From an uncultured Ilumatobacter sp. (GTDB lineage: Bacteria; Actinomycetota; Acidimicrobiia; Acidimicrobiales; Ilumatobacteraceae): a stretch of 14,771 nucleotides of DNA. The stretch covers positions 1 to 14,771 of the forward strand of contig CALICC010000055.1 in the NCBI GenBank assembly GCA_938049325.1, read 5' to 3'. Both the position numbers and the translations under genes were made by a program. The notes below the pieces were generated by a model. The model did not search any database, was not told the origin of the DNA, and saw only the letters and a list, made by a program, of their open reading frames with translations. This document shows positions 7,204-13,756 of this stretch, in pieces. Position 1 is the stretch's first letter, and the number at the start of each line of letters is the position of its first letter.

Positions 7204-7294
7204 TCGTCTGGGTCCCTTTCGTTCCGGCACCAAGGGACCCAGCGGCAGTCCCACTGGGTATCACTGGTGCCGGAACCGAAGGGACCCAGACGAT
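7203..7294. repeat. Large imperfect palindromic element with alternative hairpins
   Basis: The arms are 7203-7232 and 7265-7294: 30 bases each with 28 pairing, separated by a 32-base loop. The loop holds AAGGGACCCAG (7232-7242), which also pairs perfectly with CTGGGTCCCTT (7208-7218) in the left arm, and a further CTGGGT at 7254-7259. Four half-sites therefore alternate (CTGGGT at 7208, ACCCAG at 7237, CTGGGT at 7254, ACCCAG at 7284), allowing either one long stem or two local hairpins. There is no T-tract. It occupies most of the 118 bases between the HIT stop and the next start, and could be a terminator, a switch, a protein-binding site or a dispersed palindromic repeat. Confidence 0.8.
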
Positions 7295-7307
7295 TGGTTG
7301 CGCCAGA

Positions 7308-7313
7308 TAGTCT
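7308..7313 (+). promoter_or_regulatory. Probable -10 element before the unknown membrane gene / PIM segment
   Basis: TAGTCT ends eight bases before the ATG at 7322 and 13 bases separate it from the palindrome. If used, it makes the membrane gene, pgsA, patA, the GGDEF-EAL gene and pimA a transcription unit separate from thrS-HIT. Confidence 0.4.
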
Positions 7314-7321
7314 GGTGATCG

Positions 7322-7804
7322 ATGAGCGACGAGATTCGTGACGAACTGCCGGATGATCTCAATCCGGCGGGTTTCGTCGGTGCCTACATGTTTCCCGACA
7401 ACAGTCGGCGCCGCTGGCCCGGAGCGCTGTACCTGGTTCTCGCTGCCGCGTGTGTGTTGGTCCGTGTGTCGTTCCCCGACTCACCGCTCGTGAACGACGG
7501 GTGGACACTCGCCGCCGTGATTCTCGGCGTCGTGGGCATCTTCTCGATCACGTCGGGCTGGAAGATGGCCTACGACGAGAAAGAAGCCCTCGTCCAAGCC
7601 CAGCAGGCCGTCGGGTTTGCGGTCGGTCATGCGTCGGCACAACAAGTGTGGCGTGGCGTGCGAAGCCGACCGACCTGGCGCGTGCTGTGCTACTCGGCCG
7701 AAGAGCCGCCACAGCAACGCGGTCTCGTTCTGGTCGATGCTGTCGATGGCAGGATCGTCGAGCAGCTCACCGAATCGAACCCTGACGCCGAGCCTGCGGT
7801 CTAA
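7322..7804 (+). CDS. Membrane protein of unknown function, PIM-cluster associated
   Basis: A 160-residue protein that I do not recognise as a named family. Residues 1-32 are acidic and then basic (ending NSRRRW). Two hydrophobic helices follow at about 33-51 and 62-79, joined by a short loop. A soluble C-terminal part of about 80 residues comes next, with FAVGHASAQQVWRGVRSRPTWRV and a strand pattern ending GLVLVDAVDGRIVEQLTE. That last piece resembles the repeat ending of PepSY-type domains (VDAxxGxV), but the likeness is short and may be chance. There is no signal peptide or lipobox. Two helices and arginine-rich flanks suggest that both termini are cytoplasmic. It starts after its own -10-like hexamer, and pgsA begins 10 bases after its stop, so it is probably co-transcribed with the phosphoinositide genes. 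No counterpart occurs at this place in the mycobacterial cluster. Confidence 0.85.
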   Translation: MSDEIRDELPDDLNPAGFVGAYMFPDNSRRRWPGALYLVLAAACVLVRVSFPDSPLVNDGWTLAAVILGVVGIFSITSGWKMAYDEKEALVQAQQAVGFAVGHASAQQVWRGVRSRPTWRVLCYSAEEPPQQRGLVLVDAVDGRIVEQLTESNPDAEPAV

Positions 7805-7814
7805 CCTCGATTCG

Positions 7815-8507
7815 ATGTTCGACGGCACGTTCAGAAAACCGGTCGACAAGGCGGTCCGGCCGATCGGCCAGGCGCTGCGCAAGACCGGTCTGACGCCTGA
7901 CCATCTCACGATCGTCGGCTTGGTGGTCGGCGTCGCTGCGGGTGTGGCCATCGGATCCGGTCGACTGTGGCTCGGGGCGTTACTCGTCGTACTGGCGGCG
8001 CTGCCCGACCTGCTCGACGGTGCGCTCGCCAAGGCGTCGGATTCGTCGAGCCAGCGCGGGGCCTTCTTCGACTCGACGGTCGACCGTGTCACCGACATGT
8101 TCCTCTTGGGCGGCATTGCCTGGTTCTTCGCCACCGACCCCGACGCAGCGCCCGAACTCCCGCTGCTGCCGTTCGCGATCGCCGGTGTGTCGTCGCTCGT
8201 GAGCTACCAGCGCGCCAAGGCGGAGTCGCTCAACATCGATGCCAAGGGCGGCCTGATGGAGCGCGCCGAACGGATCATCGCCATCCTCATCGGCCTCGTG
8301 ATCAATGCGTTGCTCGTTCCGATTCTCTGGCTCATGCTGGTGTTGACCACCATCACCGCACTTCAACGCTTCTGGAAGGTGTGGAAGCAAGCGGCGATTG
8401 CACCGGTGACGCAGCAGCGCATCGAGATGCGACGGTCGCGCCGAGCGAGCCGACGAGTGGCGCGTACCGAACGTCGTCGCACCTCGGTGCCACGTCGTCG
8501 CTCCTGA
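7815..8507 (+). CDS. pgsA: CDP-alcohol phosphatidyltransferase, phosphatidylinositol-phosphate synthase type
   Basis: A 230-residue integral membrane enzyme. In actinobacteria this family makes phosphatidylinositol phosphate from CDP-diacylglycerol and inositol phosphate, the entry point to PIMs. The signature DLLDGALAK...GAFFDSTVD supplies Asp65, Asp68, Gly69, Ala72, Gly82, Asp86 and Asp90 in the family spacing, but the usual Arg of DGxxAR is Lys73. The YQRAKAES...GGLMERAERII segment (131-155) is typical of the PI/PIP synthase branch. About six hydrophobic helices are visible between residues 30 and 185. The tail from 202 to 230 is strongly basic (13 arginines). The frame is open further upstream, but the ATG at 7815, 10 bases after the previous stop, gives normal length. 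It overlaps patA as TGATG. Inositol phosphate as acceptor is inferred from the patA and pimA neighbours. Confidence 0.92.
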   Translation: MFDGTFRKPVDKAVRPIGQALRKTGLTPDHLTIVGLVVGVAAGVAIGSGRLWLGALLVVLAALPDLLDGALAKASDSSSQRGAFFDSTVDRVTDMFLLGGIAWFFATDPDAAPELPLLPFAIAGVSSLVSYQRAKAESLNIDAKGGLMERAERIIAILIGLVINALLVPILWLMLVLTTITALQRFWKVWKQAAIAPVTQQRIEMRRSRRASRRVARTERRRTSVPRRRS

Positions 8508-9415
8508 TGCCCGACATCCCTGACGCAGTCACCACCAACGGTTACAAGTTGGCCGCGCTCGCAGCGCGGTTCACGCCAGGCGTGCTGGCGGCCGGATTCG
8601 CGGCGCCGCTCGGGGCGGGTGCCAACTTCTGGAGCCCCGATCGCCGAGAGATGATCGAGCGCCACCTCAAGCGCGTCGACCCGACGCTGCGCGGACTCCG
8701 GCTGCGTCGAATGAGCCAGGATGCGTTCGACTTCTACGCTCGCTACTGGATCGAGAGCTTTCGTCTTCCCACGATGTCGAAGCGGACGGTCGACCGCGGC
8801 TTCACCGACGACGGCTATCCCCAGATCGTCGAGGCGCTCCAGGAGGGCAATGGGGCGATCCTGGCGCTTCCGCATCTCGGCGGATGGGAATGGGCCGGAC
8901 GGTGGATTGCCGACCAAGGCCACGAGATCACCGTGGTGGTCGAGCATCTCGACCCGCCCGAACTGTTCGACTGGTTCGTCGACTTGCGTTCGAAGCTCGG
9001 GATGCACGTGGTTCCGTTGGGTCCGAAGGCCGGGGGAGCGGTGTTGGCGGCGTTGCGGGACAACCACATCGTGTGCCTCCTGTCGGACCGTGACATTCAA
9101 CAGAGTGGTCCCGAGGTCGAGTTCTTCGGCGAAACCACGACCCTGCCCGCAGGGCCGGCGACGCTTGCGCTTCGAACCGGCGCACCGATCTTCCCGACTG
9201 CGGTCTACTTCACCGATCGAGTCGACGCTCACCTCGGCTGGGTGCGGGCGCCGATCCGGGCTGAACGCCGCGAGAAGCGGTTGCGCGACGACGTCAATCG
9301 GATCACGCAGGAGCTGGCGTCCGAGCTCGAGGTCCTCATTCGTCGAGCGCCGTCGCAGTGGCACCTGTTTCAACCGAACTGGCCGTCAGATCCGGGTTAT
9401 TCAACTCAGCAGTGA
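8507..9415 (+). CDS. patA: Phosphatidylinositol mannoside acyltransferase (PatA-like)
   Basis: A 302-residue member of the HtrB/LpxL-type lysophospholipid acyltransferase group. In mycobacteria PatA (Rv2611c) transfers palmitate to the 6-position of the mannose attached to O-2 of inositol in PIM1 or PIM2, at the inner membrane face. The catalytic H-x4-E motif is in LPHLGGWEWAG as His123 and Glu128. Downstream LLSDRDIQQSGPEVEFFGE (191-209) and the LPAGPATLALRTGAPIFPTAVYF segment match PatA-type proteins. The C-terminal PSQWHLFQPNWPSD is a common ending of this family. The start ATG shares its A with the pgsA stop (TGATG), which decides the start against longer upstream frames. Its stop overlaps the next start as GTGA. 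Function follows from motif plus position between pgsA and pimA; direct evidence for the acceptor lipid is lacking. Confidence 0.93.
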   Translation: MPDIPDAVTTNGYKLAALAARFTPGVLAAGFAAPLGAGANFWSPDRREMIERHLKRVDPTLRGLRLRRMSQDAFDFYARYWIESFRLPTMSKRTVDRGFTDDGYPQIVEALQEGNGAILALPHLGGWEWAGRWIADQGHEITVVVEHLDPPELFDWFVDLRSKLGMHVVPLGPKAGGAVLAALRDNHIVCLLSDRDIQQSGPEVEFFGETTTLPAGPATLALRTGAPIFPTAVYFTDRVDAHLGWVRAPIRAERREKRLRDDVNRITQELASELEVLIRRAPSQWHLFQPNWPSDPGYSTQQ

Positions 9416-12090
9416 AATCTGCCGATATCGCAGGCATCGAATCGAACTCCGTTCTTCCTGCGGCGACACGGTCACTCGTGATGCTGGTCGTTTCCGCTGC
9501 GCTCGCAGCGGTGTACACGGCCGCGCCTGAGACAACGGCGGTGCAGGCGATTCGGACGCTGTCGCCGGTGATCGCTCTCGCGTGCGTGTTGTACGGGATG
9601 GGTCACACCAGGTCACGTGATCGCACGCCGTCACTGCTGCTCGCCATCGGTTTCGGCAGTCTGACGTGCGCCTATCTCGCGTCGACGGCGATCGATACAT
9701 CCGAACGCGGTGCGCTGCCGTCGGTGTCCGACGGATTCCACATGGTGTCGTGGGCGGCGCTGTTCATCGCGCTGGTGCTGATGGTTCGGCGCGACCGTCA
9801 CAGTCGCGACGCCTTCGGGGCGTTCGAGGTCATCATCGTCAGCATCGCGGTCGGTGTCGGCGTGTGGCTGTTGATCGTGGAGCCCCAGATCTCTGGCGAC
9901 GATGCCGGTATGGGCGCCATTTGGCCAGCGGTCGTACCGATTCTCGGTGGGATGGCATTCGCATCAGCGGTACGCCTCGCGGCGAACAACGGCTTCCGTG
10001 ACTTCGCGCCGGTCGCGCTGATGATCGGAGTCGCGGTGCAACTGGTTGCGGATGTGACGCGAAGCGATGCGGAACTGTCCGAAGGATTCATGCACGGAGG
10101 ATTGATCGGCACGCTCGGTGTCGTCGGTCCGCTGGTTCTCGCCGCAGCGGCGCTCGATCCGACGATCGCGCCCGAGAACCGCACCCCCGTGGTGCACGCC
10201 GAGCTGGGTATCGCTCGAACGGTCGGCCTCAGCGTTGCCGTGATGGCGCCGCTCACGGTGCTGCTCGCATTGACGATCAGCGGACTCGGTGCGGGCCTCA
10301 CCCTCGCTCTCGTCGCTGCGGCCTCGGTGGTCTCTGTGGTGTTCGCACTCGCCCGCATGTGGGTCCTGCTCGACACGGTGCAAGCGTTGACCGAACGGCG
10401 CGGTCAGGAGCATCTCGCTGCCATGGTCGAGCACTCCAGTGACGTCGTGGTGCTCGCCGACCAGTCCGGCCACATCAAGTACGCAAGCCCTGGACTCAGC
10501 GGCACGCTCGGCCACCGGTCAACGGAATGGATTGGCCGCCTGCTCCTCGACTTGATCGCCGAAGAAGACCGCAGCAACGCAGCTCTGGAGTTTCGGAGCA
10601 TCTTCGACCCCGATGGTGCCGGGACCGCGAGATTCGAGCCGAATCTGGTGCGTGTCGACGGACAACGTCGGCGGATGGAGGCGACGTTCGTCAATTTGAT
10701 CGGCGGCGACGTGGTCGACGGTGTGGTGGTGACGTTCCGCGACATCACCGACCAGCGAGATCTCGAGCGGCGGTTGAGTCATCAAGCGTTCCACGACGAA
10801 TTGACCGGACTGGCAAACCGAGCGCTCTTCCTCGATCGCGTCGACCATGCGTTGCGTGTGGCTCGCCCGTTGACCGACCCGGTGATCGTGCTGTTCGTCG
10901 ACCTCGACGACTTCAAGGATGTGAACGACGACTTCGGCCATGCGGCGGGCGACAAGGTGCTCAGGACGATCGCCGGTCGGCTGATCGAGGTTGCCGGAGC
11001 CGGCGACACCGCGGCTCGGCTCGGGGGCGATGAGTTTGCGCTGCTCCTGGAAGACCGCGGCGGTGTGGATCGTGCGCTCGAAGTCGCCGAGCAACTCCTC
11101 GCTGCGCTCAACGAACCAATCGCGACCGAAGAAGCCCGCGTCGCGGTGCTCGCAAGCGTCGGCGTTGCCGTCGCCGAGCCGGGGCTCACCACGTCGAGTC
11201 TGCTGCGCGACGCCGACATCGCCATGTACGAGGCGAAGCGCGCCGGCAAGGGGCAGATCAAGATCTTCGATCCAGCGATGCGGTTGGGTGCCTCCACGCA
11301 ACTCGAATACCGGAACCTGCTGGGCTCGGCGCTCGAGAACGACCAGCTCCGATTGGTGTTTCAGCCACAGATCGACCTGCGCACCGGGGAAGTCCGTGGC
11401 GCTGAGGCGCTCGTTCGGTGGACTCACCCGACGCGTGGTGACGTGTCGCCGGCGGAGTTCATCCCCGTCGCCGAACGGTCGGGCCTGATGGACGAGATCG
11501 GTATGTGGGTGTTGCATCAGGCGATGCGCGAAGCATCACGGTGGCAACACCGCGGGCCGCGCTGGGTCAGCATCAACGTGTCGGCGGTGCAGCTCCGAGC
11601 CGATGCCTTCGCCGACCAGGTCCGCGAGGCGCTCGAGTTGACGGGGCTCGACCCTCGTCAGGTGGTGATCGAAATCACCGAAGCGGTGCTGGTCGAGCAG
11701 ATCGAAGTCGGTTCGGCGCAGTTGCATGCGCTTCGCGATCTCGGCGTGCGGCTGGCAGTCGACGACTTCGGCTCCGGTGAGTGCTCGATCGCCCCCTTCC
11801 AGCATCTCCCGATCGACGTCATCAAAATCGACCGTCGCGCGGTCGCTGGACTCACTTCGTCGTCCGGACCTGCAAGTCTGTCTCGCATGATCCTGCATCT
11901 GACCGCCGCCACCGGCGTCACGAGTCTCGCCGAAGGAATCGAAGAGCCGGAGCAACTCGTCGCGCTCCGTCAGCTTCAGTGCGACATCGGACAGGGGAAC
12001 CTGCTGTCCGTACCGCTCGAGGTCGACGAACTGCATCGTCGGTTCGGCACCGACAACGCAAGCGGTACTCAACTCGTTACCAGCCCGTGA
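9412..12090 (+). CDS. Membrane PAS-GGDEF-EAL protein (c-di-GMP turnover) embedded in PIM operon
   Basis: An 892-residue protein. About ten hydrophobic helices span residues 21-318, not a sensory domain I can name. A PAS domain follows (about 332-446, EHSSDVVVLADQSGHIKYASP to TFRDITDQRDLE), then GGDEF (about 450-622) and EAL (about 635-880). The diguanylate cyclase motif RLGGDEF is intact (GGDEF 538-542), with metal-binding VDLDDFKDVND. The RxxD inhibitory site is absent (Gly529 in place of Arg). The phosphodiesterase domain keeps Glu665 (AEALVRW), Asn722, Glu754, Asp784/Asp785, Lys805, Glu841 and Gln861, although loop 6 reads DDFGSGECS instead of DDFGTGYSS. Both activities are possible. The GTG at 9412 overlaps the patA stop (GTGA), and its own stop overlaps the pimA GTG the same way. 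A GTG 54 bases further upstream would overlap patA deeply and is less likely. Role inferred: c-di-GMP control linked to PIM synthesis. Confidence 0.93.
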   Translation: MKSADIAGIESNSVLPAATRSLVMLVVSAALAAVYTAAPETTAVQAIRTLSPVIALACVLYGMGHTRSRDRTPSLLLAIGFGSLTCAYLASTAIDTSERGALPSVSDGFHMVSWAALFIALVLMVRRDRHSRDAFGAFEVIIVSIAVGVGVWLLIVEPQISGDDAGMGAIWPAVVPILGGMAFASAVRLAANNGFRDFAPVALMIGVAVQLVADVTRSDAELSEGFMHGGLIGTLGVVGPLVLAAAALDPTIAPENRTPVVHAELGIARTVGLSVAVMAPLTVLLALTISGLGAGLTLALVAAASVVSVVFALARMWVLLDTVQALTERRGQEHLAAMVEHSSDVVVLADQSGHIKYASPGLSGTLGHRSTEWIGRLLLDLIAEEDRSNAALEFRSIFDPDGAGTARFEPNLVRVDGQRRRMEATFVNLIGGDVVDGVVVTFRDITDQRDLERRLSHQAFHDELTGLANRALFLDRVDHALRVARPLTDPVIVLFVDLDDFKDVNDDFGHAAGDKVLRTIAGRLIEVAGAGDTAARLGGDEFALLLEDRGGVDRALEVAEQLLAALNEPIATEEARVAVLASVGVAVAEPGLTTSSLLRDADIAMYEAKRAGKGQIKIFDPAMRLGASTQLEYRNLLGSALENDQLRLVFQPQIDLRTGEVRGAEALVRWTHPTRGDVSPAEFIPVAERSGLMDEIGMWVLHQAMREASRWQHRGPRWVSINVSAVQLRADAFADQVREALELTGLDPRQVVIEITEAVLVEQIEVGSAQLHALRDLGVRLAVDDFGSGECSIAPFQHLPIDVIKIDRRAVAGLTSSSGPASLSRMILHLTAATGVTSLAEGIEEPEQLVALRQLQCDIGQGNLLSVPLEVDELHRRFGTDNASGTQLVTSP

Positions 12091-13178
12091 CGCCGCTTCG
12101 TATCGGCATCATCTGTCCCTACAGCCTGACCGTCCCAGGCGGGGTCCAGATGCAGGTGCTCGGCATGGCTCGCGAGCTGCGCCGCCGCGGGCACGAAGCC
12201 CGCGTGCTCGGACCGTGTGACGGCCCACCACCGGCAAGCTTCGTCACGCCGCTCGGCAACTCGCTGCCCACATCGGCCAACGGCTCGGTCGCGCCGCTGG
12301 CTCCCGATCCGCCCGCGATGTTCCGAACCTTGCAGACGCTCGCGGCGGAACGGTTCGATGTCCTGCATCTGCACGAGCCGTTTGCGCCTGGGCCCACGCT
12401 CACCGCAGCCGTCACCCATCGCTACCCGACGGTCGCCACGTTTCATGCGGCCGGCAGATCGTCCAGCTACAAGGTGATCAAGCCGTGGCTCGTCACCTTG
12501 ATCAAGCGCCTCGACCACAAGGTGGTCGTGTCGAAGGACGCGCTTGCCCTCGTTCGGTCGCATCTCGGCGGCGAGTACGAAGTGTTGTTCAACGGTGTCG
12601 AAGTCGAGTCGATTCGCTCGACGCCGGAGATGGTGCGCCACGCCGGCGACCGTCCGGCGATCTTCTTCTGCGGCCGCCACGAGGAACGCAAGGGCCTGCG
12701 CGTCTTGCTCGATGCCTTCGAGCGGCTCGACCTCGACGCGGAGCTGTGGATCGCCAGCAGCGGACCCGACACGGCCGAGCTGACCCGACGAACCGCAGGA
12801 AACGACCGGGTGCTGTGGCTCGGGCGGATCAGCGACGAGGAGAAGTACGCGCGGCTGCGTGCCGCCGAAGTGTTCTGCGCGCCCTCACTCGGTGGTGAGT
12901 CCTTCGGTGTCGTGCTGATCGAAGCCATGGCCGCCGGCACCACGGTGGTCGCGAGTTCGCTCGACGGATATCGCAATGTGGCCACCCACGAGCACGACGC
13001 CCTGCTCAGCGCCGCCGGCGACGTCGATGGACTGGTCGCATCGCTTCGTCGGGCCCTCGAGGAGCCGGAGTTGGCCGGGAGGCTGCGTGACGCCGGAACG
13101 GTTCGGGCCGAGGCATTCGCGATGTCGGCGCTGGTCGACCGATATGTCGAGATCTATCACGATCTCGTGGGAGCCTGA
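12087..13178 (+). CDS. pimA: Phosphatidyl-myo-inositol mannosyltransferase (PimA-like, GT4)
   Basis: A 363-residue GT-B glycosyltransferase of family 4. PimA transfers mannose from GDP-mannose to the 2-position of inositol in phosphatidylinositol, the first committed PIM step, at the inner leaflet. Hallmarks: ICPYSLTVPGGVQMQVLGMA (9-28) with the nucleotide-binding glycines, HLHEPFAPGP (94-103), catalytic-type TFHA (His120), GRHEERKGLRVLLDAF (196-211, Arg197 and Lys202) and the E-x7-E segment ESFGVVLIEAMAAGT (271-285). These match mycobacterial PimA residue by residue over long stretches. The GTG at 12087 overlaps the stop of the GGDEF-EAL gene (GTGA) and gives MTPLRIGIICPYS, the family start; the frame is open much further upstream but there it only shadows the EAL coding sequence. 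The Nudix gene that follows pimA in mycobacteria (Rv2609c) is absent; lemA comes next after 17 bases. Confidence 0.94.
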   Translation: MTPLRIGIICPYSLTVPGGVQMQVLGMARELRRRGHEARVLGPCDGPPPASFVTPLGNSLPTSANGSVAPLAPDPPAMFRTLQTLAAERFDVLHLHEPFAPGPTLTAAVTHRYPTVATFHAAGRSSSYKVIKPWLVTLIKRLDHKVVVSKDALALVRSHLGGEYEVLFNGVEVESIRSTPEMVRHAGDRPAIFFCGRHEERKGLRVLLDAFERLDLDAELWIASSGPDTAELTRRTAGNDRVLWLGRISDEEKYARLRAAEVFCAPSLGGESFGVVLIEAMAAGTTVVASSLDGYRNVATHEHDALLSAAGDVDGLVASLRRALEEPELAGRLRDAGTVRAEAFAMSALVDRYVEIYHDLVGA

Positions 13179-13183
13179 CCGCA

Positions 13184-13189
13184 TACACT
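13184..13189 (+). promoter_or_regulatory. -10 element, leaderless promoter of lemA-htpX
   Basis: TACACT is followed by six bases and the ATG at 13196. It lies within the 17 bases between the pimA stop and lemA, so lemA can have its own start of transcription even though it is close to pimA. The putative core promoter extends back into the end of pimA. Confidence 0.5.
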
Positions 13190-13195
13190 GAGTCG

Positions 13196-13750
13196 ATGTT
13201 CTTTGTCATTGTCCTCCTACTGATCGCGGTGGTGATCGTCGGCGGCGGCATTGCGTTGTACAACGGCTTGATCAGGTCCAAGAATCAGGTCGAGAACGCG
13301 TGGTCGCAGATCGATGTCCAGCTCAAGCGCCGAATCGACCTGATCCCGAACCTCATCGACACCGTCAAGGGGTATGCCGCGCACGAACGTGAAACGCTCG
13401 AAGCGGTCGTCAGCGCTCGCAACATGGCGATGCAAGCGCCCGACACACCCCACCAGCAAGCGGCGGCCGACAACATGCTGACCGGAGCGCTCGGCAAACT
13501 CTTCGCGCTCAGCGAGTCGTACCCAGACCTCAAAGCCAACCAGAACTTCCTCGCCCTGCAGGAAGAACTCACGGCGACCGAGGGGCGTGTTGCGTACGCA
13601 CGGCAGTTCTACAACGACTCCGTGCTCGCCTACAACAACAAGATCGAGTCGGTGCCGTCGATGTTCCTGGCCAAGCCCATGGGCTATCAACCGCGTGAGT
13701 ACTTCGAGGCCGACGAGGCCGCACGCACCGCACCGAACGTCGAATTCTGA
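13196..13750 (+). CDS. lemA: LemA family protein
   Basis: A 184-residue protein with one N-terminal membrane helix (about residues 2-22) followed by a short linker and a long helical domain. The NQVENAWSQIDVQLKRRIDLIPNLIDTVKGYAAHERETLEAVVSARN stretch (about 30-76) is the most typical part of LemA, as are NFLALQEELTATEGRVAYARQFYNDSV and the ending PxxMFLAKPMGYQPREYFEADE. The protein is expected to lie mostly outside the cytoplasm or at the membrane surface, anchored at the N-terminus. Its molecular role is unknown. The next gene encodes an HtpX-type M48 protease, and such lemA-htpX pairs are common in bacteria, which hints at a shared role in envelope protein quality control. The start is set by the preceding TACACT hexamer and by the family length. 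Confidence 0.95.
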   Translation: MFFVIVLLLIAVVIVGGGIALYNGLIRSKNQVENAWSQIDVQLKRRIDLIPNLIDTVKGYAAHERETLEAVVSARNMAMQAPDTPHQQAAADNMLTGALGKLFALSESYPDLKANQNFLALQEELTATEGRVAYARQFYNDSVLAYNNKIESVPSMFLAKPMGYQPREYFEADEAARTAPNVEF

Positions 13751-13756
13751 CGCTCG

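Noticed and set aside
7203..7294. Classic intrinsic terminator or insertion-sequence end.
   Set aside because: There is no T-tract, no transposase, and no target-site duplication that I could see. It was kept as an unassigned palindromic element instead.
8363..9373. Minus-strand open frame of 336 codons opposite patA.
   Set aside because: It is antisense to a well-supported acyltransferase and its composition is that of a reverse-frame shadow.
9358..9411. Earlier GTG start for the GGDEF-EAL gene.
   Set aside because: It would overlap patA by 58 bases. The GTG at 9412 gives the same GTGA overlap as the pimA junction.
11781..12086. Upstream extension of the pimA frame.
   Set aside because: It lies inside the EAL domain coding region in another frame. 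PimA proteins start at the LRIGIICPYS segment.
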